64,000 nt of DNA from Formicarius rufipectus. Taxonomy: Eukaryota > Chordata > Aves > Passeriformes > Formicariidae. The notes below the pieces were generated by a model. The model searched no databases, was not told where the DNA came from, and saw nothing but the letters and a program-made list of their open reading frames with translations. The stretch lies in NCBI GenBank assembly GCA_013399695.1, contig VXAU01000294.1:1005830-1069829 (forward strand), given 5' to 3'. Positions 1 through 11,694 of this stretch are shown here, piece after piece; position 1 is the stretch's first letter, and each line of letters opens with the position of its first letter. Both the position numbers and the translations under genes were made by a program.

Positions 1-3000
1 CCTACAAGAGCCCTAGTGATACTTACATAGCAGATGTCCATACACAGCACTGGCAGTTTGTGTCCGTACAGTGAGAGGAAAAACTGAAGCAGAAGAACGG
101 TGACTCAGTTAGACATGAGGAGTAGAAATGTGTAAAAATCTCAAGCTCCAGGCTAGTTCTGCTCTGCCTCAGGAGTTCTGTCTTTGTAACACTGCCCCAC
201 TTCGATTCTTGCCCTGAACAGTTAGCAGCAGGGCCATGACGGCAGAACTGGGAGAAGGGTGGAAGTACCCAAGCAAGAAAAGCTAACTCTGGTGCTGATC
301 ACCACAGCCTGCAGACTGTCCCTCTGCTTCTCACTGCCCACCTGTAAGCCCCAGTCTGTCTTGTCTCACTTCTTAACATTCATGTGCTAATACACAACTC
401 ACAAGGAAGGTTCTCCACCCCCAGGTTTTGCCTCTGCTGTACCTAATTTAATGCAACATATACATCTAAAACCCTACACTGTCTCACGGATCTGGAGTAA
501 CACCACATCTGCAGCGTTTAGAATGAACCTTGACACCTACAAGCTCCAAACACTTTCCACATGAAAAATGGATTTTCTCACCAGTGTCAGACAGACATGG
601 TTCTGCCAGGTTTGCTAGAAAACAGGCACCTGAGGCAGGATGCATGGTCTCTCTGATTCTTACTAGTGTTCCATGGAAAACAGACATTTTTCCTATGTAT
701 TCCCAATCTTGGGTACTACAATTACATCACTCCCTGCACAGCATCACAGTGCATGTGGTCATGCACACCTTGAGTGTGTCAACATAGAAAATCTTCACAG
801 TGCAATCCAGTAAGGAGACAGCCAGTAGTTTCTGGTTGGGGCTGTACCGCACACAGAGAACATCTTCATCCAGCTGTAAAATGCGCACATGTTTCATGGA
901 AAGCCTGGCAATGAGAAAAGGAAATAAACAATTGTTATCCCAAACAAATAGGTTAGGAGGAGATATGAATACAAGTCCCACAGTGCACCCTCAGAAAGCA
1001 AGTTGATTGTAACCTGCCGCATCTCATTCTTCACTTTGACTTTTACAAGACAGGACTGGAAATAAGTAGGCACTGCAGGCTGATAAACTTCACTATAAAT
1101 TTACTGTAATGACCTGGAGACCCACCCAGATTGGAAGCTAAACTCACACACAAAATGAGGCAAGTGTCCTTCTCCAGCTAAGCTCAAGCCTTCACAAAGC
1201 AGCACAGAGCTGACACTCTTCTCCATGTGTTCCACATAGATGTTGCTGGTGCTTCTTGCAGTGCACAGCAAAGACCAAAGTATCCATCAATGACAACAGA
1301 GACTGCATTTGAACGTAATCTAGAAAGGTTTTTTTCTCACCTTTTCTGAACACTGCTCTCATCCTTCACAAGCTCAAACTCCCAGAACTTGACACATTTA
1401 TCAGCACCGCCTGTCACAAAGCCACGCTTCAGAGAAAACAAAGTTATCATGAAACCAGTTGCTACAACTCAGAGAAATTCTACAGCAAGGAATTGCCAAC
1501 ACACAAGAAGGTTTTTGAAGTGTCCCACTTTCCTACAGCATTAATGATTGGGTGAACACCACCAGGAACACTTGCTCTGGTTAGAGCATTCATTACCTGC
1601 TGGCTGAGCAACAACAATTTCAAAAGTTCTAGTTGAGAGGTGTAAGACAAAGACTCCAAACGTAAATCAGAACCTGAACTGAAATTCTGGACTGAAAGCA
1701 GTAATCTCAGCTGTAGGCAACAATGTGCATGTATTTTGGGGAAAACTTGACAATCCCCCACTGTTACTGGATCACACACACCTTACCACCATCACACAAG
1801 CAGAGCCTTCTAAATGAAGAACAGTTCAACATTATCCCATTTACATTAAATTCAGAAAAAGGGTAAAATCCATCCCATATGTTTTAATCTGTAGGGTGCA
1901 TGAATCTCAGGCAGGTTACTACTTGCTATGGCTTTGATTCCACTAGAAAGTTCTTATGCACTATGAGCTGCATCCTCCACCTCCCAGGATGAGGGGTTCC
2001 CATGCTTCCACCAGTAGTGCAAACACAGTACTAAAGGAAGAAGCTACAAGAAAAGACATGCAACAGATGATACTTAGAAAGGTGACTGAGTTACCTGGTC
2101 GGGTGAAAGAGCAATGGACCACACTGCCCCATCATGAGCATTAAGTGTCTCTATCAGACTCCCAGAAGCCAAGTCATACAGCTGCAGTTTCCCTGTCTGG
2201 GGAGAAAGATACATCACAGAAGACAAATCAGTCCCTCCACTCACAACTCATGATAACTCCTGACAGGAGAGTTCCCCTGCCACCCATCTCTGCAACAGCC
2301 AGCATCATTAGACAGCTGTTAGACAGAGGACCAAACACCTGATCTCAATCAGGGACTTCCCAAAGCTCTCCCCAGATGTTCAGCTCAAGCCACAAGATCT
2401 CCCTAAAGAGTTTGGGAACAGAGCAGAACTTGACTGTCAGAGAGGTTTTTTCCACCTAAAACACATACATGTTCCAGATCAGGAGACACTGCATTTTCTA
2501 TGAGGCTGCCTTCATGACACTTTCATAACGTATTTCCAGACCTGGGCAGTCTGGACTGCAGAAGGTCACTCTTTACCTTGGTGCCAATGATGACCTGCCG
2601 ATCTCCTGGGACAAAGAGTGAGCAGAGCGCATACTCACAGTCCATCGTCCGGATGCACTGCAAGGTTGATCTGTGGGCAAAGACGGAGACCAAAACCTCT
2701 TATCACACACAAAAGCTGGCCCACTCAGTGAGACATGCTCCAGAACGGCCTCTGACCATATACCAATACCAGCTGTATTTCAGCTGAGGTCAGAAAATAC
2801 ACCACCACCATCCTATGACCCAAATGCTACGCAACATTACTGCTAAGAACATTTTTCATAAAAATATGCCATTATATAGCCCACATCACGAGTTATTGGT
2901 GTTGTGAGGAAGGGCAGAGCTCCTGTCCTCCAACAGAATTCCTGTCATTCAGGAGAGGAGAAAGGAGTATAAGATAGAGAGTTTAAAGGAAACAGAGCTT

Positions 3001-6000
3001 GAAACCTGCACCACTCAGGAAACACTGGAACAACACTCTAAATCAAAGCAGCAGCCTACTCAATCTGATACTAGATCCTTCAGCTAAGATGCCAAGAATC
3101 ACACATACTTCCATAAGAACAGGCAGTAGCTTGTTTAGGGTAACAGTAAGCACCTCTTATTAAAAAGGAAAACAAAGAAAGAAAACAACAACAAAAAAGG
3201 AAAACAAACAAGCAAAAAAAACCAAACAAACAAAAAGAAAGTAACAGAAGAAAAACCAAAACAGAAACAAAAAAATTAGTCTATACCAGATTGCTATGTA
3301 TGACCTTTGTGTTTAGGCCTTGTATTGCAATTTTATGTGTATAGCTTCTCAGTTTCCATACTAAGAAGCCAAATAGTTTCATTTTACTTCCTTTACTTCA
3401 TTCACTATTTTATCCCTCTCCATTGCCCCCTCTTCCTTATCACTAGGTGATAAGGAACACTGAGTTCTGGAAGATTGATACACATAGGACAGAGGCCACT
3501 GACCAACTGGACTGCGTACCTGTTCCAAATCTTTACAGACTCTGCAGCTGCTGAGAGAATGGCAATGTTGTCAGAGCTAAAAGCTAACGTTCTGACATCA
3601 CTGCGGTGGCCTCCAATGGTTATTCTGGATGCACGGACAGCCTGTGGAACTTGTGCTGACAGGTCCAGGTTGTATGACTCAATGACGTTGTTCTGAAGCA
3701 ACAGTACAATCTTCAGCTCTCCTTTTGGAGAGAGAATCAAGTCAAATGACCTGTTTAATTAAACAAAATCAGAGCTGTACATAGGGGTAGTAAGACAAAA
3801 TGTAGGAGGGATAAAATATCGAAGTCAACAGAGATACAGGAATATAGACAGAGCGCATTGAACAAGCAAGTACACACTATGACACAGAGGTGGGCAAGAT
3901 GGGGACCACTTGTGGAAGAGTGTGAATGGACTGGAGATCACAGCAGGCCTCTCCCCAGCTCCAAGCTAAGCACATGTCGAGGGGGAAACTTCTTCCACCT
4001 CTCCCATCCTAAGCGGTGCAGAGCTCTCCCCAGGTAGCTGCATAACCACTACTCAGACTCTACCACAGGCTTTCCACTCACTTGATTTTAGAAGAAGCTT
4101 TGACATTAGTGACCCGCTGAATCTCCTCCTGCAGGCTCAGCTCCACACTCCTTTCAGGGTCCTCTTCAGAGTTCTGTCTAGAAATGTCAGACAACGGAGG
4201 AGAGTCAAATGACCCATCACAATCAACACAAACTAACACAGAGACAGATAACAAAATAAACAACACTTAGCCTGCTGAAAAAACAACCTCCCTCTTATCC
4301 AGCAGTGCTAACCACATTTAGGAACAGGGTGAGACACTGAAGTTCATGCTGGTATGCAGACTACTAAAGAGAAAACCTGTCATCAAAAAGACAACCTTCT
4401 CTGGAGCCAAAGTACTTGAAGAAGGTAGGTTAGAAAGAGCTACAAAAGAGACAACAAAAGTTGTGTTTGAGAGCAAGATGAGCTACTGTGTTTGAGAACA
4501 AGACCAGCTACTGCTCAGCTCCTGCCACTCATCAAAAGTCCTCAGCCATTGCCAAAACACATCTCCAGATTTACATGCCCTGTGCTTCAGTTTCTACTCT
4601 GGAGCCAGACCTCTCCATAAGGGCTGTCCTGAGGCACCTGTCAAGTGCCAGGATACACAGACTCTTAACACTAAGCAAACATTAAGAAAACTCTCACCCA
4701 CCTGATGTAAAACAGGAGATGAGGTATCAGTGTCCCTCTGACTTCTGAGATGAACCTCATTTCTGCATGCCCTACCAAGGACTTACTTTGATGCACCAAA
4801 CAGTATAAACAGCAATGTCAGGTAGAGGCGAGCAGCTTTGAAAAACCCATTTTATGTCAATTCCTTTGCACCCATTAGCTTCTCTTTTTGCAGGGGAAGA
4901 CTCAGAAAGAAGGGTAATTCCTTAGTCTCTGGGAGTAGTGTTGCTCAGACAAGCACCAAGGCACAGGAAGAGCAATCCCAAAGTACAACATCTAGCACAA
5001 ACAGAATGACCAGAAGCTTGGAGTTCAATCACTGTGTGATGCTACTAAACGGCTTTTCTAACAGGCTTTTGGACACAGACAACACCCAAATACATCTGAA
5101 AGACTGCTTACTTGGCTTTCTTCTTTGCTTTCTTCCTTTTCTTTTCCAATTTCTTTTGGACTTCCTCTTCAGAAAGGACAGAGAAGACTTCCAGAACAGC
5201 ATCTGTTCCCTAGACACAGGGCAAACAAAGTCAAAGGCACACAAAGCCTTGACTGGCCCTCACAGAAATTAGCCAATGTCTCTATCAGCCTTCTCTACTG
5301 CTCAATAGCACAGGAGTCCATTACTCACATGGCAGGCCAAAAACTTGCCCATTCGGTCTGTGGCAAGAGTAACTACTCGGTCTCTCCCTTCCCGCACGAT
5401 TGATCCAGCTTTGCTGCACTTTATGATGCGCTAGGGGGAAAGAAAAAAAAGCTTTAGTCTGAAATATCAAGTGACCTTGTCAAGCAAACTCAGAAACCTG
5501 CTGACAAGGGAAGTCAAGAAGAGAAGAGGGAGAAATGAAACTACAAGGTCCTGATGGAACAGCCAATAAGGATAACCAAGAGACAAAACAAGCATCTGTG
5601 CAAGCTACAGAGATTATCTTCCTATGTTTTGTTGCATTTTAGCTGAAAATAATCATTGTCAGTCTCACTGGAGGAATAACTTAACTTTACTGGCAAACCA
5701 TAACCATTTAAGAGACTGAGATGAACTTTTATGCTACAAAGGCACCAGAGCTTAGTTCCTCCATCAACAGGGGCAGACAAGGTGACAACAAAGACTCTTA
5801 AACAAAAGGTTGAAGGGAGAGAAACCACCTGAAGAGGAAATTGGAAAATTATTTAACAAGATTGTGTATCTACCACAACTACAAGCAATCTGAAATCTGA
5901 GCAGTACCCCAGAAAGAAAGATTCAGTAAAGCCTCCAGCAGCAGCGCAAGTGAGAATGGCTTTCTGCAATCAAATCTAATACCACATTTTACTACAGTGC

Positions 6001-9000
6001 AACTCTGACCTCTCAGTTTCTGCTACTGACCTGCAAAGCTTAGCATCAGCACAGCCAATCAGCTAGTAACTATCTTATTCCTGTGCTGTTTGATGGAAGA
6101 GTTCTATCAGCACTGTTGAACTTCAAACATTTGGCAGTCCTCTTTCAGTGGAAAGTAACATGTAGGTGTTTTAGCACACATACTTCTGCTGTTTTGAAGT
6201 TAGAGGAGGCAGCAACTGCTGCTGACAAAGTTGTTACAGAGCACACAAGAATTACGGAGAAAAACAAGAATCATGTTTTCCTGAATAGGTTCAATGTGAC
6301 ACTCAGAGTATAAACCATGCAAATGGAGTTAGATACACCATCTCATAGAAAACACAGAAAACTGATCTTACTTCCTCAGGATGCTCATCCAACTCTAAGG
6401 TCTCATCCTCTTCAGCATTTTCTTCCGCTCCAGGTGAAGACCCTTTGTTTTTCTTGGACTCTGGCTCATCGGGATCTTTTACCTGTTCATGGGCAAAATA
6501 ATCCCATAAGGAATACCTTAAACCACAAGAGCTACAGTGTTCTGGTTCCTGTTTCACACTTAATTTCCCTGGAGGTACCATTACTTAGAGTACACCAGAG
6601 GGGCCTACAGCATGCCTGTAGGCACTAAGCACTCTGTGTTCTCCTATGATCATCCACCCTCAAGACTGTCCTCTCTAGCCATAAGGCAGAAGGCAGGAAG
6701 ATCTGATGTACTGTGGAAATCTTGTCCTGAAAGTGCTTGAAGCTTTACCTGAAAGCTCAAAACACAGGAAACAGCAAAGCCTATCCCAAAAGCAGCTTTT
6801 GGATTGCTCAGACAGCAAACACATTGCTTTGGCTCTGTTTCTCAGAACATCAATTAGATTTTCATATGTGCCAGTCTCATCCTAGTCCAAAGACAAGCAT
6901 CTGGGTGGTGGGGGGACTAAGGGGTTGCAGAGAGAATGTCTTACCTCCTGGATGTATGTGATATCCCACACCCTCAGCTCACTGTCAGCACTTCCAGTGA
7001 TCAGACGCTTCTCTTTGGAGAGTAAAGCCATTCCCCAGACCTGTCCAGAGGCACAATGTGAGGAAATGGCTTAAGGCTGCTTTAACTATCATAGCAACAG
7101 CAGTGTATCTTTAATTGATTTATTTAAAGGAGCTAAAAAAAAATCAAAAAACAAACAAGGACTGGCTAGCTGGGACTTCCTCTGGGGACATCTGTATAGG
7201 AATAGTCACCCACTGCATGTTGATGACAATTCCTGGAAAGTAGACAAGTTTCCCATTTGTTCATTCCTAAAGCCCAATGACAAGTAAAATGTATGACAGT
7301 GCCAGCTTACAACTCCTGAGAGCAGGAAAAGCACAAAAAGAGCCATGACATGTAATCCAGAGTCCTTCAACCTCAGTAACTCCCCACACATCATCTTTAC
7401 CTCCGTTCGGTGTCCAACCAGAGTTTTGAAGCAGTGCTGGGTATCCAGATCCCACCATTTCACCAATGTGTCTTTGCCACTGGAACAAAGAATCAAAACT
7501 CAGCACATGAGGAAAGATTGCCAGAGCTCCCATGCCTAGAAAAGTTGTAGAAATACAAAAAGAAACCTAAAATATGCCACAACATAAGACGGAGCAGCTG
7601 CTCAAGACACTGAATCTCACAAGCTACACAAGAAAAAGTATAGCAGTACAAAGGTACTGCAAAAAGGTATCTGGCAAGTCACTGAAAACTGCTTCCACCT
7701 CTGGAAGCAGATGCCAGCCCACGTGTCATACAAGCCTCCTTTCTTGCTTATTCAGAGTGAGAACAATTCTCCATATTCTCAACCAGTGCACTGACCAGGC
7801 TACAAGAAAAGCAGATTCCTTCCTTTTGAACACTGATTTGGAGCTGCTTCTCTTTACAGTTGTTTCAGTTCTTCAAAGCCCACATAGGAATAGAGCTTCT
7901 CAAAAACACATACATTATGCTACCTCGGTACTGCAAGAACGTTGAAGAAAAGTAATTTCAACATTTATAGAGATTCTTTCAGTGCATCCTACAACAATTT
8001 AACTTTTTTTTATTTTTGGTTTGTCATAACCTACTTTCCTCAAAAATTTTCAACTAAGTCAAGATATTAAATTGTTCCATTACTAAGCTCTCTCAGGACA
8101 AAAACATTCTGATTACAAGTGTTATTTACTATTAATCCATCTCTTTGGTTACATAGGATCCAAAGGCAGTAGTTCGGACATATCAAAATACCACAAAAAA
8201 ATTCTGTACACAAAGGAATGCAGTTAACTGTTTGGAGAATAAAACAATCTGAAGTAAGGAGGCAAAACTTTGCATGTCCAGAGAAACAGGGTAATATCTC
8301 TACTCTGTTAATAAAATATTTAAAAAAATAGAGAGGAATTCTTTATCTCTTTAGCTCAATACTGAGAGAATTAAGAAGCACTTCTAAAGCTAACGTGCAA
8401 ATATTAAAATTGCATTAAGAAATGGGCATCATCTCCCAAAACAACAAAGCACTACATTTTCCATCTGAAAAAAAAATAGAAAAAAAAAAAAAACAAAACC
8501 AAACCAAAACTCTAATTTTATACTCAAATGCATTTTTACTGTTAGATGTCATGTTAATAAACACAAAATTACGGATTGATATTTCAGCAAGAGTATCTTC
8601 TACCAACCATTTATTTTTAAAGGGATTCAGTCAAAGCACAGCTTATGCTGACCAACTAAAAGCCAATTAAAAAAACCCCTCTCATCTTTTTAATTAATTC
8701 CTGTATTTACAGTTTACAAGGAAGCAATTTTTTTGTCACATTACTGTCTGAGTTACATATACAGACAGGTAAGTCTGCTTAATTCTTCAAGATACACAGC
8801 AAAAAGTGTTACATACATAACAAACATATTATCGTTATTCCTTATTACAGAAACTTTTAAGTTGCTGCATTTACCAGCAAGTTAAACCCATTACCAAGTA
8901 GTATTTTTTCAATATGACCACTGCAGCTCCACTAGCCACATCTGGATTCAAGCACTATTAAAAAATATGTGGATGTGACAAAAGCAAAGATGATGGTGGG

Positions 9001-11296
9001 TCTGAGACCTCATGAGGCAAGCAGGAAAACACAAATGGCTGCAGCACATAGGATGTTGGAATTGCAAGTACAACCATACCTGCTTTCCTGACCAACAAAT
9101 ACACTTAGCCGAGCTCACCTGGTGACCAACAGGTTCTTCTCCTTCAAGAAAAGGACTTGAGTGACAGCATCCTTGTGTCCTCTCAGCCGGTACAAACCAC
9201 TCTCATTGATGATATCCCACACGATGACTTCCGTATCCTGGAACAGAGAGAGCATCTCCAAGGGACTGGCATTTGTCTCTGCAAAACTTCTACTATGAGA
9301 CTGAAAAGATTACCTGAGAGTACACTTTCTCATTCTGAACTTGAATATCAAGGATGATTAATGCCATTCCTTCCCAAAAGGTGCATTCAGACTAATAAAT
9401 GCAACACTATCCCAGACTGAGTTGCTTTTGCTATTCCTGACCTCACAAGCTTCTTCACTTTAACAGTCCTACTACTACCCTACTCCTGCCCTGTAGCCCC
9501 TGCTGCTTTCCCAGCCCTGGGCTCCCCAACTTCATCACTGTCTTGCAGTGCTAACTCCTCTCACTGCCAGGCTCTGGCTACAGGCAGATGCCACATAACC
9601 CACTGAAAATGCTGAACATTTCAGTGCACAACAGCCTTCCCCAGGGAACATGCCTGTGAAAGAGTTGTCCTCCAGATGTGCAACCCTCACCTTTGAGCCA
9701 GATACCAGGCGGCCACCCAGATGGTCGTACTGCAGGGCTGTAACTGCAGCCCTGTGTCCATTGAAAGTGATACTTGCTTCTCCACTGAGGAGGTTGAAGA
9801 CACGGATTGATCCATCTTCATATCCAACAGCCAAGTGCAACCCGTCTGGAGACGGGCAGAGGCAACTGACTTCCTGTTTGAGACCCTTAAGGATAAGAAC
9901 CTGCAATTTTTAGGAGACAAAATGCATATAATATTGATAAATTACATGTCAGAGACAAGATACTCTGTTCTTCTACTAAACTTCCAACTGAGAGCTTCTG
10001 ACACCTTACAAGTTCATTTTTCAACTTACTGCACCAAATACACTGTCATTAGTTTCATTTTCCAAGGCCAACAGCAGTTAGAAGGGAAGAAATTTTTCAT
10101 ACTCAAACAGGAAACTGGTGCAGCATGAGGCTTGGGACTCAGAATGTCAGAATTCTGCCTCAGCATTTTAAGTGCCAGAGAGCAAAAAGCATTGTTTGAG
10201 AGTAAAGCCTGAAAGTTTCTTCCTGACTCATCCTCTCTTGCCTGGCCTTTATAAGGTACAGGACAGAGCTGCTTTTCCAGAAACTGCACAAGAACTTGAG
10301 AATTATAAAAGCACCTCCAAAACAACATCCCAGCAGACAGCACTCTAGGGGCAGTGAAGCAAATCCTGATTCCAGTTTGTAGGGGAGAGTAGTACCTACG
10401 GTGATTTCGAGATCCCCAGTTCTACAGGCAAGACACAAACTCCATGACATCGCTGATTCACCCAAGAACTTTCACACAACGAGCTAAACAAGGAGCAGCT
10501 TCCCAGTCACCACGACAGCAATTACTCTTCCCCAGCTGAGGTACTGAGGCAAATCTCAAAGGATCCACAGTGAGATTCAGTCATGTTAGGTCCAAGTCCA
10601 GATAAAATACATTACTCTCACAGTAAGAGAACAGCAGGAGAAATACTCTCTCCCTCTGGCAGCTGATGGCCACGAGGTACTATCCGAAGAAAACGAAGGA
10701 GAGAGCTGCTGCATTTCAGATACCCAAATCATCTATAGACCCATCTGCTCAATGGGTGGTGGTGCTGCCTGTGGGCCTTCAACAAACGCAAACCTTATCA
10801 ATCCCTTAAAACAGAAATAAACAACAGTAACCACGACTCTCTCGTAAACACCCAACACTGGGATGTATCCTGGACTACCCCAAAAGATAACACCACGCAG
10901 GATCCTTTTCGTCCAAGGGCCAGTTTGAGGCACTGGAACACACCAACATGATGGGGTCGGGCCATAACCAAACCTCACGCCGTGCTCACACTACAGAGTG
11001 GCGGGGGAAGCTGCGGAGGTGCCGCTCCCCTTCAAACACCGCCCACCACCACAACTTTTGCTTGGGGCAAAGGCCCTCCCGCCGCACCCCAGCCCTGCTG
11101 CCCCCCGGCCGGGCCCCGCTCGCACCTTCTCTGCCCTCCGCATGTCCCACACCAACACGTGCTCGCAGCCCGGCACGGCCACGAAGCGGCCCCGCTCCCC
11201 GCGCAGCGCCACGAAGGCCACGCCGGCCTTGGCGCTCGCCACCAGCCCGAACAGCGCGGCGGGCTCGTAGCGCAGGTACTGCCGCGTCAGGCCCAT
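1..11296 (-). CDS. WDR3: WDR3, WD repeat protein 3 (Utp12/Dip2 homologue), 5' part, truncated by window edge
   Basis: Known family role: nucleolar WD40 protein, orthologue of yeast Utp12/Dip2, part of the UTP-B subcomplex of the small-subunit processome that handles pre-18S rRNA. Seen: 15 minus-strand exons joining in frame into 596 codons without a stop: 11296-11126, 9900-9691, 9237-9119, 7479-7401, 7040-6945, 6482-6372, 5430-5329, 5209-5112, 4177-4082, 3750-3520, 2670-2577, 2196-2095, 1426-1341, 904-769 and 83-27. All introns are GT-AG. The protein opens MGLTRQYLRY, carries WD motifs (VKWWDLD, ELRVWD, ESVKIWN, CVKFWEF), and has an acidic then lysine-rich linker (about 226-361) between two propeller halves. 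The human protein is 943 residues, so about 350 C-terminal residues, including the Utp12 domain, lie beyond position 1. Start chosen from the strong Kozak context (gccgccgccATGG) and match to the family N-terminus. The introns hold only A-rich tracts and a small tandem duplication; no intronic snoRNA was recognised. Confidence 0.97.
27..83 (-). CDS. WDR3: WDR3 coding exon 15 (last one in the window)
   Basis: Residues 578-596, FFLSLYGHKLPVLCMDICY, with acceptor cttcag|ttt and a strong donor TAT|gtaagt. The coding sequence continues to the left of position 1. Confidence 0.95.
769..904 (-). CDS. WDR3: WDR3 coding exon 14
   Basis: Completes Arg532 and encodes 533-577: LSMKHVRILQLDEDVLCVRY, SPNQKLLAVSLLDCTVKIFY and VDTLK. 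Nearly identical to the family sequence. Donor AAG|gtgtgc, phase 0. Confidence 0.96.
1341..1426 (-). CDS. WDR3: WDR3 coding exon 13
   Basis: Residues 504-531 plus two bases of Arg532: RGFVTGGADKCVKFWEFELV then KDESSVQK. The GGADKCVKFWEF motif closes a WD repeat. Donor gtgaga, phase 2. Confidence 0.95.
2095..2196 (-). CDS. WDR3: WDR3 coding exon 12
   Basis: Residues 470-503: TGKLQLYDLASGSLIETLNA then HDGAVWSIALSPDQ, one blade with its H-D start of the following repeat. Phase 0 at both ends, donor gtaact. Confidence 0.95.
2577..2670 (-). CDS. WDR3: WDR3 coding exon 11
   Basis: Completes Arg438 and encodes 439-469: STLQCIRTMDCEYALCSLFV then PGDRQVIIGTK. Acceptor cccacag|atc, donor AAG|gtaaag, phase 0 end. 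Confidence 0.95.
3161..3276. repeat. A-rich low-complexity tract
   Basis: About 115 bases almost free of T on the plus strand, with AAAC, AAAG and AAC units. It lies in the WDR3 intron between exons 10 and 11, so it is T-rich in the transcript. Confidence 0.85.
3520..3750 (-). CDS. WDR3: WDR3 coding exon 10 (largest exon)
   Basis: Completes Lys361 and encodes 362-437 plus two bases of Arg438. It contains SFDLILSPKGELKIVLLLQN, ITIGGHRSDVRTLAFSSDN and AAAESVKIWN. This starts the second propeller and is the best conserved segment. Donor gtacgc. The next intron has a long A-rich tract at 3,161-3,276. Confidence 0.96.
4082..4177 (-). CDS. WDR3: WDR3 coding exon 9
   Basis: Completes Lys329 and encodes 330-360 plus two bases of Lys361: QNSEEDPERSVELSLQEEIQ, then RVTNVKASSKI. 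Acceptor tttctag|acag keeps the frame; the AG four bases further in would shift it. Donor gtgagt. Confidence 0.94.
4462..4511. repeat. Imperfect 25-bp tandem duplication
   Basis: Two adjacent 25-base units, each starting tgtgtttgaga and ending agctac, differ at a few positions. It lies in the WDR3 intron between exons 8 and 9. It has no evident function. Confidence 0.8.
5112..5209 (-). CDS. WDR3: WDR3 coding exon 8 (basic stretch)
   Basis: Residues 297-328 plus two bases of Lys329: GTDAVLEVFSVLSEEEVQKK, then a lysine-rich run with KKRKKAKKKAK. The run looks like a nuclear or nucleolar localisation signal (inference). Donor gtaagc, phase 2. Confidence 0.94.
5329..5430 (-). CDS. WDR3: WDR3 coding exon 7
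   Basis: Residues 263-296, RIIKCSKAGSIVREGRDRVV then TLATDRMGKFLACH. Acceptor ccctag|cgc, donor gtgagt, phase 0. Return from the acidic loop into propeller beta strands. Confidence 0.95.
6372..6482 (-). CDS. WDR3: WDR3 coding exon 6 (acidic linker)
   Basis: Residues 226-262, a Glu/Asp-rich loop (VKDPDEPESKKNKGSSPG ... LDEHPEE). It is an insertion in the first propeller, likely disordered, and is where this protein differs most from human WDR3. Donor gtaaga, phase 0. Confidence 0.94.
6945..7040 (-). CDS. WDR3: WDR3 coding exon 5
   Basis: Residues 194-225, VWGMALLSKEKRLITGSADS followed by ELRVWDITYIQE. This is a full blade with the SADSELRVWD signature. Phase 0 at both ends, donor gtaaga. Confidence 0.96.
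7401..7479 (-). CDS. WDR3: WDR3 coding exon 4
   Basis: Completes Ser167 and encodes residues 168-193, GKDTLVKWWDLDTQHCFKTL then VGHRTE. The WWDLD and GH motifs mark one WD repeat. Ends in phase 0 at GAG|gtaaag. Confidence 0.96.
8468..8508. repeat. A-rich tract
   Basis: A-runs grading into AAAACC units on the plus strand, within the WDR3 intron between exons 3 and 4. A decayed poly(A) or poly(T) is possible, but no retroelement body is recognisable next to it. Confidence 0.7.
9119..9237 (-). CDS. WDR3: WDR3 coding exon 3
   Basis: Residues 128-166 plus two bases of Ser167: DTEVIVWDIINESGLYRLRG, then the GH dipeptide repeat start HKDAVTQVLF. Donor gtgagc, phase 2. The following intron (7480-9118) contains an A-rich tract near 8,468. 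Confidence 0.96.
9691..9900 (-). CDS. WDR3: WDR3 coding exon 2
   Basis: Residues 58-127 (VLILKGLKQEVSCLCPSPDG ... GGRLVSGSK), covering two WD repeats with VGYEDGSIRVF and FNGHRAAVTAL. Acceptor ttgcag|gtt, donor AAG|gtgagg, phase 0 at both ends. Strongly conserved against the vertebrate family. Confidence 0.96.
11126..11296 (-). CDS. WDR3: WDR3 coding exon 1 (start codon)
   Basis: Encodes residues 1-57, MGLTRQYLRY to DMRRAEK, the first blades of the N-terminal propeller. Very GC-rich, lying inside the CpG island. Ends in phase 0 at AAG|gtgcga, a donor weaker than those of the other introns. The more divergent residues 11-35 fit a fast-evolving GC-rich first exon. Confidence 0.95.
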
Positions 11297-11373
11297 GGCG
11301 GCGGCACGGCGAACGGGAACGGGAGGGATGCGGAGAGGGAAGGGATGAGAAGAAGGATGCGGAGACGGAGCCA

Positions 11374-11379
11374 CACGTG
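11374..11379. promoter_or_regulatory. CACGTG E-box in the WDR3/GDAP2 promoter
   Basis: A palindromic CACGTG in the context ccaCACGTGggg. Canonical E-boxes of this type bind MYC/MAX and USF factors, and many ribosome-biogenesis genes are MYC-responsive. Whether this site is used is inference. Confidence 0.45.
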
Positions 11380-11624
11380 GGGCGCTGCGGGCCCGACCCG
11401 CCGCGCTGGAAGTGCGTCAGAGCGGGCCNGGGGGGCAGCGCGGCCCCGCTGGCAGCGCCCAGGGCCCGCTCCCGGCCGGGGCAGGGCACGGCCAGCGAGC
11501 GAGGGGCGAACAGCCCCGAGGAGCCCCCTCTTACTGCTGAACACACACCCCTGCGTTTGGCTGGGCAGCGGGGCGGCTGCCGTGTGCGTGAGCTGTCGCT
11601 TGGAGCCAGTGCATCCCCTCTTCC

Positions 11625-11694
11625 CTGCTTTCCCCTTGCCTCGCTTTCCCCTTGCCTCGCTTTCCCCTTGCCTCGCTTTCCCCTTGCCTCGCTC
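11625..11694. repeat. 16-bp minisatellite beside the CpG island
   Basis: Four tandem copies of tcgctttccccttgcc (the first with ctgc for tcgc) followed by a partial fifth. It is pyrimidine-rich on the plus strand and lies at the edge of the promoter island, possibly in the 5' UTR or first intron of GDAP2. Confidence 0.92.

Larger units (their letters stand above)
11030..11600. promoter_or_regulatory. CpG island, probable bidirectional WDR3/GDAP2 promoter
   Basis: A CpG-dense block about 570 bases long, against AT-rich surroundings, covers WDR3 exon 1 and the region just upstream. GDAP2 is transcribed away from it on the other strand, with its first coding exon at 12,735, so a shared head-to-head promoter is the simplest reading. 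No TATA box is visible. A CACGTG E-box sits at 11,374-11,379, about 80 bases upstream of the WDR3 ATG. One undetermined base (n) is at 11,430. Transcription start sites cannot be fixed from sequence alone. Confidence 0.75.

Noticed and set aside
10733..10978. Open frame in WDR3 intron 1 that looked like a retroelement piece
   Set aside because: No match to CR1 or LTR features I could name; no terminal repeats.
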